Positions 38,189-47,018 of a stretch of DNA of 64,000 nucleotides are shown piece after piece. This stretch comes from Paraburkholderia sp. HP33-1. GTDB taxonomy: Bacteria; Pseudomonadota; Gammaproteobacteria; Burkholderiales; Burkholderiaceae. The notes beneath the pieces are model-generated. The model was not told the origin of the DNA. It saw nothing but the letters and a program-made list of their open reading frames with translations, and searched no databases. Position 1 is the first letter of the stretch. Each line of letters starts with the position of its first letter. The translations under genes and the position numbers were made by a program. The stretch spans positions 186,001 to 250,000 of the forward strand of contig NZ_JAJEJR010000003.1 of NCBI RefSeq assembly GCF_021390595.1. The letters are read 5' to 3'.

Positions 38189-40513
38189 TCACAGATACAC
38201 CGTGTGTTCGCTGTCTCCCTCCGGCAGCACGAGCATCATGCCCGACTCGTGTGACCGCGCCTCGAGGCCGCCCGCATCGCGCAACGCCGGCCACTGCCGT
38301 AAAACCAACGGCAATCCTGCTTTGACGCCATGACTTCGAATCTGCAGGATATCGTCGCTGCGCGTCACGCTCACTTTCGTCACCGCCGCACCGTCCGGGC
38401 CGCGCAACGTCACGCTAGCCGATTTGCCCGAATCCAGCTCGAACAGGTGCAGCTCGCTGTGCAACGCATAATCGTAATCAGGGCGCTGGTTCTCGGTTCC
38501 GATCGCGAGCAGCGTGTTCGGCCGCACGTACAACGGTAGGCTCAGAAATCCGTGCTGTTCGCGCACCCACCTGCCGCCCTCGACTTGCGTGCCGGTGAAC
38601 AGATGGGTCCAGCGCCCCGCCGGCAGCCAGAAGTCCACGTCGCCCGCGGCATTGAACACCGGCGCCACCAGTAGCGCGTCGCCGAGCAGATACTGGCGGT
38701 CCAGGTAATCGCAGGCCGGGTCGTCCGGAAACTCCAGCAGCATGGCACGCAACACCGGCGTACCGTGATCGACCGCCTGCCGCGCGGCGTCGAACAGATA
38801 GGGCATCAGGCGCGACTTCCATTCGGTGAAATGGCGCACCACGTCTACCGCTTCTTCGTCGAACAACCATGGAACGCGGTACGACTTGCTACCGTGCAGG
38901 CGGCTGTGACTCGACAGCAGCCCGAATGCGCACCAGCGCTTGTAGACGTCAGCCGGCGCGGTGTGCTCGAATCCGCCGATATCGTGGCTCCAGAAACCAA
39001 AGCCGCTCAAGCCTAGCGAGAGGCCACCGCGCAGGGTCTCGGCCATCGACTCGTAGGTCGCGCTGCAGTCGCCGCCCCAATGCACGGGCAACTGCTGGCT
39101 GCCCACGGTCCCGGAACGCGCGAACACCACCGCCTCGCCCTCGCCGCGCACCTCGCGCAACACGTCGAACACCACCTTGTTGTAGAGGTAGCTGTAGTAG
39201 TTGTGCATCTTCTGCGGGTCGGAGCCGTCGTGGTAGACCACGTCGGTGGGAATTCGCTCGCCGAAGTCCGTCTTGAAGCAGTCGACACCCATCTCCAGCA
39301 GTCGCCGCAAATGATGCGCGTACCATTGCGCCGCGGCCGGGTTCGTGAAGTCGACGATGCCCTGGCCGGGCTGCCAGCGGTTCCACTGCCAGACGTCGCC
39401 GTTCGGCTTGCGCAGCAGGTAGCCCTTCGCCTTGCCTTCAGCGAAGAGCGGCGAGGGTTGCGCGATATACGGATTGATCCACAGGCAGATCTTCAGTCCG
39501 CGCGCCTTCAGCCGAGCCAGCATGCCTCGCGGGTCCGGAAAGGTCTCGCGGTTCCACTCGAAATCGCACCAGTGGAAGGCCTTCATCCAGAAGCAGTCGA
39601 AGTGGAACACGTGCAGCGGGATGCCGCGTTCGGCCATGCCGTCGATGAAGTGGTTCACGGTGGCTTCGTCGTAATTCGTCGTGAAGGACGTGGTGAGCCA
39701 CAGGCCGAACGACCACGCGGGCGGCAGCACGGGCCGCCCGGTCAGTTGCGTGAAGCGCTCGAGCACGGTTTTCGGCGTGGGACCGTCGATCACGTAGTAT
39801 TCGAGCCGCTCTCCGGCCACGCTGAACTGCACTTTCGCGACTTTCTCGCTCGCCACTTCAAACGACACGTTCTCCGGGTGATTCACCAGCACGCCGTAAC
39901 CGCGGTTGGTCAGATAAAACGGCACGTTCTTGTACGCCTGATCGGTGCCCGTGCCACCGTCGCGGTTCCAGCTCTCGACCACCTGGCCGTTCTTCACGAA
40001 TGCGGTGAAGCGTTCGCCGAGGCCATAGACGTTTTCGCCAACGCCCAGATCGAGCCGCTCGAACATGAATGCGGCGCCGCCCAGGTTTCCATCGTGGACC
40101 TGGCCGCTCGCGCGAAAGCCGCTGCCGGTGATCCGCTCGCCGTCACGCAGGAAATCGACCGACCAGTCGCCCGACTTGACGACGCGCACTGTGAGCGAGC
40201 CGCTGGTAAGGCTCGCCTCATTCGCGGCGTTGCTCGTCACCACGGCCCCAGGCTCGCGGTTGAGCGCGAAATGCGGGCCACGGTCGAGCGCGCCGGAATA
40301 GTGTTCGACGCGCACACCGATCACGCCGCTTTGCGGCGAAAAGAAGCGCCACGTAAAGAGCCCGGTATCGAGCTGTCGTTCGCGGTTCGATACGTCACGG
40401 GGCGCCACGTGCACGAGCAGTTCGTCGCCGACGATCTCCACGCTGTGCGGTGCCGCCGAATACGACACGTTCAGGCCATCACGGATCAACCAGTTGCCAT
40501 CGCTGATTTTCAT
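38189..40513 (-). CDS. yicI: GH31 alpha-xylosidase YicI
   Basis: 774 residues, the length of E. coli YicI. Features: an N-terminal beta-sandwich, then the (beta/alpha)8 barrel with [17 protein letters not shown], the nucleophile Asp in [11 protein letters not shown], and the acid/base Asp in [38 protein letters not shown]-terminal beta domains follow. It releases alpha-1,6-linked xylose from isoprimeverose-type oligosaccharides, a retaining reaction in the cytoplasm. It is the last gene after a sugar ABC importer, which implies import of a xyloglucan or other alpha-xyloside fragment. Confidence 0.9.
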   Translation of the reverse strand: MKISDGNWLIRDGLNVSYSAAPHSVEIVGDELLVHVAPRDVSNRERQLDTGLFTWRFFSPQSGVIGVRVEHYSGALDRGPHFALNREPGAVVTSNAANEASLTSGSLTVRVVKSGDWSVDFLRDGERITGSGFRASGQVHDGNLGGAAFMFERLDLGVGENVYGLGERFTAFVKNGQVVESWNRDGGTGTDQAYKNVPFYLTNRGYGVLVNHPENVSFEVASEKVAKVQFSVAGERLEYYVIDGPTPKTVLERFTQLTGRPVLPPAWSFGLWLTTSFTTNYDEATVNHFIDGMAERGIPLHVFHFDCFWMKAFHWCDFEWNRETFPDPRGMLARLKARGLKICLWINPYIAQPSPLFAEGKAKGYLLRKPNGDVWQWNRWQPGQGIVDFTNPAAAQWYAHHLRRLLEMGVDCFKTDFGERIPTDVVYHDGSDPQKMHNYYSYLYNKVVFDVLREVRGEGEAVVFARSGTVGSQQLPVHWGGDCSATYESMAETLRGGLSLGLSGFGFWSHDIGGFEHTAPADVYKRWCAFGLLSSHSRLHGSKSYRVPWLFDEEAVDVVRHFTEWKSRLMPYLFDAARQAVDHGTPVLRAMLLEFPDDPACDYLDRQYLLGDALLVAPVFNAAGDVDFWLPAGRWTHLFTGTQVEGGRWVREQHGFLSLPLYVRPNTLLAIGTENQRPDYDYALHSELHLFELDSGKSASVTLRGPDGAAVTKVSVTRSDDILQIRSHGVKAGLPLVLRQWPALRDAGGLEARSHESGMMLVLPEGDSEHTVYL

Positions 40514-40543
40514 TTACCTGTTCTCGATATGTATTCATTGCTG

Positions 40544-40562
40544 GTTCCGCGAAACGCGGAAC
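40544..40562. repeat. stem-loop between ABC ATPase gene and yicI
   Basis: GTTCCGCG-AAA-CGCGGAAC: a perfect 8-bp stem and 3-base loop in the 62-bp gap inside the sugar operon. It could protect upstream mRNA or lower yicI expression. It does not resemble the LacI operator at 44867. Confidence 0.5.
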
Positions 40563-40575
40563 GCCTGCTGTTCGC

Positions 40576-41652
40576 CTACAGCGCGCGCTCGCTGTTGCGG
40601 TCGAAAACATGGACGTGCTCGCTCGCGATGTCGAGACCGAACGCCTCGCCGCTTTCGATCGCGCATACCCCGGCTTGCGCAACCAGCACGGGCGCCGCAA
40701 CGCCATCAAGCTTCACCGTGACGAAGCTCATCGAACCGGTGGACTCCACCACATCGACCACGCCACGCAGGCCGCCGGCACCGCGCTGCAGGCGCAGGTG
40801 CTCGGGACGCAGGCCGATCCAGACCTCGGCGCCCGCCGGCAGCGAGCGGCCCAGCGCGAGCGTCTGCCCGTTCGCGCCGCCGAACTGCGCGGTGTATCCG
40901 TCGGGACCGATCACGGCCTCGATGAAGTTCATCCCCGGGGAACCGATGAAACCCGCGACGAACCGGTTGGCGGGCCGGTGATACAGAGCCAGCGGAGCGC
41001 CCTGCTGCTCGACTTGTCCCGCGCGCAGCACGACGACGTGATCGGCCATCGTCATCGCCTCGATCTGGTCGTGCGTGACGTACACCGAGGTCGCGCCAAG
41101 GCGCTGGTGCAGCTTGCGGATCTCCGTGCGCATGTGCACGCGCAAGGCTGCATCGAGATTCGACAGCGGTTCGTCGAACAGAAACACCTTCGGATTCCGG
41201 ACGATGGCCCGGCCCATCGCCACGCGTTGGCGCTGTCCGCCCGATAGCTGGCGCGGCATGCGCGCGAGCAGATGTTCCAGCCCCAGCGTGCGGGAGACGT
41301 TATCGATGCTTTCCCGAATCGCACGTGGCGCCGCGCGCCGCAGCCGCATCGAGTAGGACATGTTTTTTTCGATGTTCATGTGCGGGTACAGCGCATAGCT
41401 TTGGAACACCATCGCGACATCGCGCTTGCGCGGCGGCACGTCGTTGACGACCTTGCCGTCGATGCGCAGCGTGCCGCCCGTGATCGGCTCGAGCCCGGCG
41501 ATGGTGCGCAACAAGGTGGACTTGCCGCAGCCCGATGGGCCGACCAGCGCGACGAAACACCCTTCCGGCACACTGATGTCGATGTCCTTCAAAATCTGAA
41601 CGGACCCGTAGCTCTTGCTCAGGCGCTCGATCTGTATGCGATCCACAGCCAT
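40576..41652 (-). CDS. sugar ABC transporter ATP-binding protein (UgpC/MsmK/MalK type)
   Basis: 358 residues. NBD with Walker A GPSGCGKSTL, Q-loop VFQSYALYPHM, signature LSGGQRQRVAMGRAIV, Walker B VFLFDEPLSNLDA, H-loop YVTHDQIEAMTM; then the C-terminal MalK-type regulatory OB domain (about 235-358: GSPGMNFIEAV, GLRPEHLRL). The ATG at 41652 is followed by family sequence at once; a TTG eight codons earlier is a weaker alternative. Energises the permeases encoded just upstream. Confidence 0.9.
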   Translation of the reverse strand: MAVDRIQIERLSKSYGSVQILKDIDISVPEGCFVALVGPSGCGKSTLLRTIAGLEPITGGTLRIDGKVVNDVPPRKRDVAMVFQSYALYPHMNIEKNMSYSMRLRRAAPRAIRESIDNVSRTLGLEHLLARMPRQLSGGQRQRVAMGRAIVRNPKVFLFDEPLSNLDAALRVHMRTEIRKLHQRLGATSVYVTHDQIEAMTMADHVVVLRAGQVEQQGAPLALYHRPANRFVAGFIGSPGMNFIEAVIGPDGYTAQFGGANGQTLALGRSLPAGAEVWIGLRPEHLRLQRGAGGLRGVVDVVESTGSMSFVTVKLDGVAAPVLVAQAGVCAIESGEAFGLDIASEHVHVFDRNSERAL

Positions 41653-41689
41653 TCTCCAACCGGCTGACACCGGCAAAAAAAGATATGTG

Positions 41690-42502
41690 TTACTTGAGCG
41701 CGCCGGCGGTCAGGCCAGCAACGATCCTGCGTTGCAGCAGCATGAAGACCGCGAGGATAGGCGTGACGAAGATGGCCGAGTACGTCATGATGCCGATCCA
41801 GTCGACCTTGGTTGCCCCGACGAACGCGGACAGGCCCACCGTGGCGGTCTGGTAACGGTCATTGAGAATCAGCGAACGGGCGTAGACGTACTCGCCGAAC
41901 GATTGCAGGAACACGAGGATCGCCGAAACCAGAATGCCGTTGACCGCAAGCGGCAGAATCACGCTAAAAAATGCCCGCATCGGTGACGCACCGTCGACGA
42001 GCGCCGCATCGCGCATCTCGCGTGGCACCTGTACGAAGCTCGGGCGACACAGCACGATATAAAACGGCAGCGTCTTCGTGATCTGCGCGAGCACGACCGC
42101 GAAGCGAGGGGTATCGAGCAGACCGAGGCTTTTGAAAGCCGTAAAGATCGGCGTCACCATCAGGCTCGATGGCAGGGCCTGCAACACCAGCACCGTGAAG
42201 ATCGCCAGGCTGGTCCACCGGTTCTGCACGAACGCCAACGCATAGGCAGCGCCCGTGCCGATCAACACCGTCACTGTCACGGTACCGCACGCGGTCACGA
42301 ACGAGTTCCACAGGAAGTTGCCCATGCCGCTGTCGCTGAACACCCGCCACAGGTGTGACTGCGGATGCTGCGGCCAGAATGTGGGCGGGAAGTGGAACAT
42401 CTCGCCCGCGCTCTTGAACGCTGTGATGTACATCCAGTACAGCGGGAACAGATAGGCCGCGGTAATGCACAGTGCGATGACGAACAGGACGTAGCGCTTC
42501 AT
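41690..42502 (-). CDS. carbohydrate ABC transporter permease (MalG/UgpE type)
   Basis: 270 residues, six membrane helices, and the EAA motif loop MRDAALVDGASPMRAFFSVILPLAVNGI. The C-terminus ends LLQRRIVAGLTAGALK, the usual MalG-type ending. It abuts the MalF-type gene with one base between stop and start, so they are co-translated. Confidence 0.9.
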   Translation of the reverse strand: MKRYVLFVIALCITAAYLFPLYWMYITAFKSAGEMFHFPPTFWPQHPQSHLWRVFSDSGMGNFLWNSFVTACGTVTVTVLIGTGAAYALAFVQNRWTSLAIFTVLVLQALPSSLMVTPIFTAFKSLGLLDTPRFAVVLAQITKTLPFYIVLCRPSFVQVPREMRDAALVDGASPMRAFFSVILPLAVNGILVSAILVFLQSFGEYVYARSLILNDRYQTATVGLSAFVGATKVDWIGIMTYSAIFVTPILAVFMLLQRRIVAGLTAGALK

Positions 42503-42503
42503 G

Positions 42504-43451
42504 TCAGAGCATCCTTTCGTTGCGCGTCGAGCGCACGTAGATCACTGCGACGATCAGCACGAGCACCAGCATCATCGTGGCAACCGCGGAGCCCGCCGAG
42601 ACTTCGAATGTCTGCAGTGAGAGCTGCCACGACCAGAATTGCGCAACCTGCGACGAGTTGGCCGGACCACCCTGCGTGAGCGCCGCGATCAGATCGAACT
42701 GCTGCATCGTCATGATTGCGCCTAGCGCGATCACGGCGCCCAGTGTGGCTTTCATCATCGGCAGCGTGATGCCGGTAAAACGTTGCAGCGCGTTCGCGCC
42801 GTCGAGTTCCGCCGCTTCGTACAGGTCCGCCGGAATGGCCGCGAGTCCGACCGAAAGGAGGAGCATGTTGAACGGCACGCCGAGCCACACGTTGGCTGCG
42901 ATCACGGCATAGAGTGACCAGCGAGGATCGGACAACCAGAAGATCTTGTCGTCGAGCACGTGCATTTGCATCAGCACATGATTGAGCACACCGTAGTCGC
43001 CGGCGAAGATCAGCTTCCAGATCACACCCACCACGAGCCCCGGCATGATCCAGCCTGCGAGGAACAGGCCGCGCATCAGGCTTGCGAACGGGAAGTCCTG
43101 GGCAAACAGCAGCGCCAGCAGGAAGCCGATCAGCACCTGGAAGGTCAGCGACAGCCCGACGAACAGCACCGTGTTCACGGCTACCTGATGCATCTCCGGA
43201 CGGCTGAACACATCGCGGTAATTCGCGAGTCCGACAAACGGGCGCAGCAACGTGGCAGGCGCCATCAGATCGACCTGCTGAAACGACAGCACGATGTTGT
43301 AGACGAGCGGCAGCCCGGCAAAGACCAGCAGATACAGCAGGGCGAACACCGCCAGCGAGATCTCGAAGGCGTGAGCGCGCGGAATGCGGCTCAAAATCCC
43401 GGAGACCTGGTCGGACGGGGTTCGTCGTGACAGTGTGTTCATAGCGTTCAT
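42504..43451 (-). CDS. carbohydrate ABC transporter permease (MalF/UgpA type)
   Basis: 315 residues, six membrane helices, EAA loop LYEAAELDGANALQRFTGITLPMMKATLGAVIAL. The gene starts at 43451 or, with an internal ATG, at 43442. Pairs with the next permease to form the channel of a CUT1-class importer. Confidence 0.9.
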   Translation of the reverse strand: MNAMNTLSRRTPSDQVSGILSRIPRAHAFEISLAVFALLYLLVFAGLPLVYNIVLSFQQVDLMAPATLLRPFVGLANYRDVFSRPEMHQVAVNTVLFVGLSLTFQVLIGFLLALLFAQDFPFASLMRGLFLAGWIMPGLVVGVIWKLIFAGDYGVLNHVLMQMHVLDDKIFWLSDPRWSLYAVIAANVWLGVPFNMLLLSVGLAAIPADLYEAAELDGANALQRFTGITLPMMKATLGAVIALGAIMTMQQFDLIAALTQGGPANSSQVAQFWSWQLSLQTFEVSAGSAVATMMLVLVLIVAVIYVRSTRNERML

Positions 43452-43534
43452 CGCTCACAGACGGGACGGTGTCCGAGGGCGGCCGGCGCCAGGTGCCCGG
43501 CGCTCGGCCACCTCGATCAGGTCCTTCGCGGTGC

Positions 43535-44746
43535 CTAGTTCTGGACTTGCTGCACGGTCTTTGCCGCTGCTGCCATCGCCTCTTGCGGTGTGGCCTGATG
43601 CGTGATCACAGACTGGATCGCATCGGAGATCGCCTTCGAAATTTTCGGCCACTGCGGGTTCGGTCCGCGGGGACGGGCGTACTGCATCTGCTCGTTGAAG
43701 ACTTGATACGCCTGCGGCCACTTCGGGTTCTGTGTATTGGTGTCTTTCGACGGCGGCTGCATGCCGAAGTCGTTCCAGTTCCGGTCGCGCTGCGCGTACA
43801 TGTATTCGAGGAACTGAAAGGCCGTATCCGGGTTTTTTGCGCCGCGCAGGATCGCGTGATTCTGCTCGCCCAGCGCCGATGCGCGCGGGCCACCGGTCTT
43901 CTCGACCGGTAGGAGCGCGACGCCCCACTTGAACTTCGCGCCCTGGTCGACGGCGCTCAGTTCCCACGGACCGTCAATGTCGATCGCGGCATTACCGTTG
44001 ATGAACGTGGCGGCCGCCTCCGACTGGCTATGCGTGAGCGTGTCCTGCGACGCGACCTTGCTGTCCAGCAGCTTTTGCCAGAAGGCCGCCGCCCGAGCAG
44101 CGCCCGGATCGCTCAAGCGGTTCCAGTCGGCGCCCGCCTCCTGAACGAACGGCAGGAACTGGAACACGCCCTCTTCGGTGTTGATCGCGGAGAACGCGAT
44201 GCCGTACACGCCCTTCTTCGCGTCGGTCAGCTTTTGCGCGTCTGTGTACAGCTCGTCCCACGTCTGCGGCGGGTGCTCAGGATCGAGCCCCGCGGCCTTG
44301 AACAGGTCCTTGTTGTAGTACATGGCCAGCGTGTTGGTGCCGCGCGGAATCGCATACACCTTGCTGTTCCAGGTGGCATTCTTCAGCGGCCCGGGAAAGA
44401 TCGTCTTCGCGTCGATGACCTTCGACTTCGCAAGGTACGGCCCGAGATCGAGCAGCGCATTCTTCGAGGCGAACATCGCCGTATTCGGGTTGTCGATCGG
44501 CACGACGTCCGGCATGTTGCCGGACATCACGGCGCGCATGGTTTCGTCGTTCAGCGCAGCAAAGCCCACCTTGCGGATTTGCAGATGGACATCGGGATGC
44601 AGCTTCGCGAATTCCTGCGCCATCTTCGCGGTGTAGTCGTCGGGCTCGTCCACGGCCCAGACGGACAGTGACGCCGCATGCAGCGGCGCGCAAGAAAGCG
44701 AGAATGCCAGACCGATGGCCGCGGATGCGGCAAGTAGCTTCTTCAT
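43535..44746 (-). CDS. sugar ABC transporter substrate-binding protein (CUT1 family)
   Basis: 403 residues. The signal peptide (LLAASAAIGLAFSLSCAPLHA) contains a Cys but the cut is more likely at LHA-ASLS. SBP_bac_1 features follow: VWAVDEPDDYTAKMAQEFAKLHPDVHLQI, YAIPRGTNTLAMYYNKDLFKAAGLD, and TFINGNAAIDIDGPWEL. It binds an oligosaccharide in the periplasm. First structural gene after the LacI-type operator. Confidence 0.9.
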   Translation of the reverse strand: MKKLLAASAAIGLAFSLSCAPLHAASLSVWAVDEPDDYTAKMAQEFAKLHPDVHLQIRKVGFAALNDETMRAVMSGNMPDVVPIDNPNTAMFASKNALLDLGPYLAKSKVIDAKTIFPGPLKNATWNSKVYAIPRGTNTLAMYYNKDLFKAAGLDPEHPPQTWDELYTDAQKLTDAKKGVYGIAFSAINTEEGVFQFLPFVQEAGADWNRLSDPGAARAAAFWQKLLDSKVASQDTLTHSQSEAAATFINGNAAIDIDGPWELSAVDQGAKFKWGVALLPVEKTGGPRASALGEQNHAILRGAKNPDTAFQFLEYMYAQRDRNWNDFGMQPPSKDTNTQNPKWPQAYQVFNEQMQYARPRGPNPQWPKISKAISDAIQSVITHQATPQEAMAAAAKTVQQVQN

Positions 44747-44866
44747 GCTGTCTCCGTTTTTTTTGCGCGCCGCGACCGCGCTTTGTTCAGATTTTTTTCT
44801 TCGAGCCGTGCGGGAGCCCGCTCGTTCAGTTGGCGAAGCAGCACGAGGGTTCGTGCCCTCGCGATC

Positions 44867-44894
44867 GCGTTTCCGGAAACGTTTCCGGAAACGC
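44867..44894. promoter_or_regulatory. 28-bp perfect palindrome, likely LacI-family operator
   Basis: GCGTTTCCGGAAAC followed by its exact reverse complement. The centre (GGAAACGTTTCC at 44875-44886) has the central CG and inverted half-sites typical of LacI/GalR-family operators. It lies 120 bp before the binding-protein gene and 131 bp after the lacI-type gene stop, so it most likely controls the importer operon. Confidence 0.75.
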
Positions 44895-45024
44895 TTGAAT
44901 GATCGTCCCGGAGGGAGGCGTCGTCAAGCCGCCCACGAAAATCGCAATGGCATCTGGCGCAAACCACAATACCCGCCGCCGTGGCGACCGCACGACACAG
45001 AGCTCGATGCGTGCGGGCCGACTG

Positions 45025-46062
45025 CTATCGGCCGGCCTGAGGCGGAGCGCCGTCGTTGTCGCGCAGGGTCAGCGGCCACAGCACCGGCTCGCGCTCGGCT
45101 CGATAGGTTTCGGCGAGATCGGGAAGCTGGCCGAGCAGTGCCCGGGCGAGGCGCTGCCCCAGTCCATGGGCATCCAGCGTAAATCCGCTCAGAGGCGGCG
45201 CGAGATATTCCGAGACCTCACCGGCCAGCACACCGCCCGAGATCGCCAGATCGCGGCCCGGTATCTGGCCCATCTCGTGAAGCTTTCGATAGGCGCCGAT
45301 CGCCATGCAGTCGCTCTGGAACATCAGCGCGTCAGGCGCATCGTCGAGAGCAAGCAGCGCCTCGGTCGCCAGATACCCGCCGCGCTCGGACAACCTGTTG
45401 CGCTGCACGTATCCCGCGGGTACTTCCAGCCCGTGCTTCTTCATCGCCTTCTTCCATGCACGCAAATAGATGTGCGCCTGCATGGCGTCGCCGTCGGGAA
45501 TCGCCAGCGCAATGCGCCGATGCCCGCCTGCCACGAGTCGAGCGACGCCCGCGGCAGCAGCCGCTTCGAAGTCGAGATCTACCCACGTGTGCTCGCCGCC
45601 CGACTCGCTACGGCCCAATGCGACGAACGGAAAATTGCGGCTCGCGACATAGTCGAGCCGCTCGTCGTGCCGCCGTGTGCCGGCGAGAATCACGCCGTCC
45701 GCCTGGCGCCGATCGACGATGCGCCGCAGTCGCGCGAACTCGTCGTCCCAGGACTCGCTCGAGTACATCACGAGGTCGATGCCATGCCGCGACAGCACCG
45801 ATTGCAGTCCGTCGGCCAGTCTCATGAAGATGCCGAGCGTGTAGGTCTCTTCTTCACGCCGCACGGGAAGCATCAGGCCGACAATGTCGAGCCGGCCCCG
45901 GCGCAGACTTGCAGCGGACTTGCTGGGCGCGTAGCCGAGTTCGAGCGCCGCCGCGCGGACACGTTCGCGCGTTTTGGCACTCACCTCGTCGGCGTCGTTC
46001 AGGGCGCGCGAAACGGTCGAAATGGAGAGCTTGAGCTCTCTGGCTAATTCCCGAATATCCAT
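45025..46062 (-). CDS. LacI family transcriptional regulator of the sugar importer
   Basis: 345 residues from the ATG at 46062. The DNA-binding domain MDIRELARELKLSISTVSRALNDADEVSAKTRERVRAAALELGYAPSKSAASLRRGRLDIVGL is a textbook LacI headpiece with hinge. The periplasmic-binding-protein-like domain follows (AVPDGDAM-type segment LAIPDGDAM, DALMFQSDCMAIGAY). The frame is open 45 codons upstream, but that part has no domain. It is on the same strand as, and directly ahead of, the sugar ABC operon and its palindromic operator. Confidence 0.9.
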   Translation of the reverse strand: MDIRELARELKLSISTVSRALNDADEVSAKTRERVRAAALELGYAPSKSAASLRRGRLDIVGLMLPVRREEETYTLGIFMRLADGLQSVLSRHGIDLVMYSSESWDDEFARLRRIVDRRQADGVILAGTRRHDERLDYVASRNFPFVALGRSESGGEHTWVDLDFEAAAAAGVARLVAGGHRRIALAIPDGDAMQAHIYLRAWKKAMKKHGLEVPAGYVQRNRLSERGGYLATEALLALDDAPDALMFQSDCMAIGAYRKLHEMGQIPGRDLAISGGVLAGEVSEYLAPPLSGFTLDAHGLGQRLARALLGQLPDLAETYRAEREPVLWPLTLRDNDGAPPQAGR

Positions 46063-46193
46063 GCGCCTGTCTATTGATGAAGGAAATCTGCCCGGGCCTG
46101 CGGAGCGAGCCGGATGCGGAAGGCCATAACGGTACGTCACCGGGGGGCTGCTGTCGAGACTCGGACGAGGCGGCGCGAATGGCCTGGACAGGG

Positions 46194-46352
46194 TCAAGTG
46201 TGAGTCTTCGATGCTTTTGATGCCTTCGGCCGCTGGCGTCGCAGCCGGACGAATTCGCCGGGCGTCGTGTCGTTGTCGAGTGCCATGTGAGGCCGCGTCT
46301 CATTGTAGTCCCGCCGCCGGATCTCGATCTGGCCTTCGGCTTCAGCCTGCTC
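46194..46352 (-). pseudogene. IS3-family transposase C-terminal remnant
   Basis: About 50 codons ending in TGA read EIRRRDYNETRPHMALD followed by DTTPGEFVRL, which is the end of the IS3-family OrfB integrase domain (normally ...YNxxRPHxxL...TPxEF). Nothing else of the element is left. Its upstream end runs into the end of the Rieske ferredoxin gene. It marks an old insertion or deletion between the sugar and hydroquinone clusters. Confidence 0.75.
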
Positions 46353-46698
46353 TGAGTGTGCGCGACGAGGGGTTCAACACGATCCACGCGTTCCCGTCGA
46401 CCGCGATGTTCACCGCATCGAGGCTCGCCCCCGCGCACGGTCCTTCGATGCAGTGACCGTCCTCGAAGCGGAACAGCGCGCTGTGATGCGCGCACATCAG
46501 TACCTGGGCGCGATAGCACAGCACATCGCCGGGTTCGAAATCGAGCGGCACCGAAAAATGTGGGCAGCGATTCACATACGCCCACACCTGCTCCCCACGC
46601 CGCACGACCACGACCGGCACGCCTGCGGCCGTCGCATCGACGACCCGCGCGCCGCCATCGGGCACGTCCGTCAGTGGACAGAGCGGCGTTCCGTTCAT
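46342..46698 (-). CDS. Rieske 2Fe-2S ferredoxin-like protein
   Basis: 118 residues with a single Rieske domain: Cys45/His47 (CPHF) and Cys69/His72 (CAHH). There are extra Cys residues at 83 and 88 (GHCIEGPC). It has the size of dioxygenase ferredoxins (BphF/NdoA type) or of the small subunit of nitrite reductase. No Rieske oxygenase or ferredoxin reductase is nearby. It is the last gene of the hydroquinone cluster, three bases after the YciI gene, so it probably serves that pathway, either as electron donor to an oxygenase elsewhere or to keep an iron site reduced. The exact role is unknown. The C-terminus may have been altered by the adjoining IS remnant. Confidence 0.8.
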   Translation of the reverse strand: MNGTPLCPLTDVPDGGARVVDATAAGVPVVVVRRGEQVWAYVNRCPHFSVPLDFEPGDVLCYRAQVLMCAHHSALFRFEDGHCIEGPCAGASLDAVNIAVDGNAWIVLNPSSRTLRAG

Positions 46699-46701
46699 CG
46701 C

Positions 46702-47013
46702 TCAGACTCTCCTTTCCGGATTGCCGAGGCTCCAGTCCCACGGACGAATCTCGACGCGATCGAACAGCCCCGCTTGCATATACGGATCATTGCCGACGAA
46801 CTCCATCACGTCGTCGATACGTTCCGCTTCGACGATCAGCAACGTGCCATTCATCGAATCGCACTGCGGCGCGAGCGTCGGACCGCCTAGGCGCACGAAC
46901 ACGCCACGATGCGTATTGCCGCGCAGCCACTTCCGATGCACCGGACGCACACGCTCGCGTACTTCGCGCATGCCGGGCTTGTCGGTGGCGAATACCGCGA
47001 AAAAACGTGCCAT
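46702..47013 (-). CDS. YciI family protein
   Basis: 103 residues of the YciI/muconolactone-isomerase-like ferredoxin fold: MARFFAVFATDKPG, then RKWLRGNTHRGVFVRLGGP, and a C-terminal IDDVMEFVGNDPYMQAGLFDRVEIRPWDW with the conserved DP-Y motif. Some YciI relatives cleave or dehalogenate chlorinated hydroquinone-pathway products; others are uncharacterised. Its place between the intradiol dioxygenase gene (5 bp away) and a Rieske gene suggests an accessory step on a ring-cleavage product. Confidence 0.8.
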   Translation of the reverse strand: MARFFAVFATDKPGMREVRERVRPVHRKWLRGNTHRGVFVRLGGPTLAPQCDSMNGTLLIVEAERIDDVMEFVGNDPYMQAGLFDRVEIRPWDWSLGNPERRV

Positions 47014-47018
47014 CGTCG

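Noticed and set aside
39080-40981. 633-codon frame antisense to the GH31 and ABC genes
   Set aside because: Composition (His, Val, Arg, Ala) is that of a complementary-strand shadow, and the GH31 catalytic motifs fix the true strand.
46702-47013. Muconolactone isomerase (CatC)
   Set aside because: Same general fold, but the N-terminus and DP-Y motif fit YciI better, and no catA or catB partner is adjacent.
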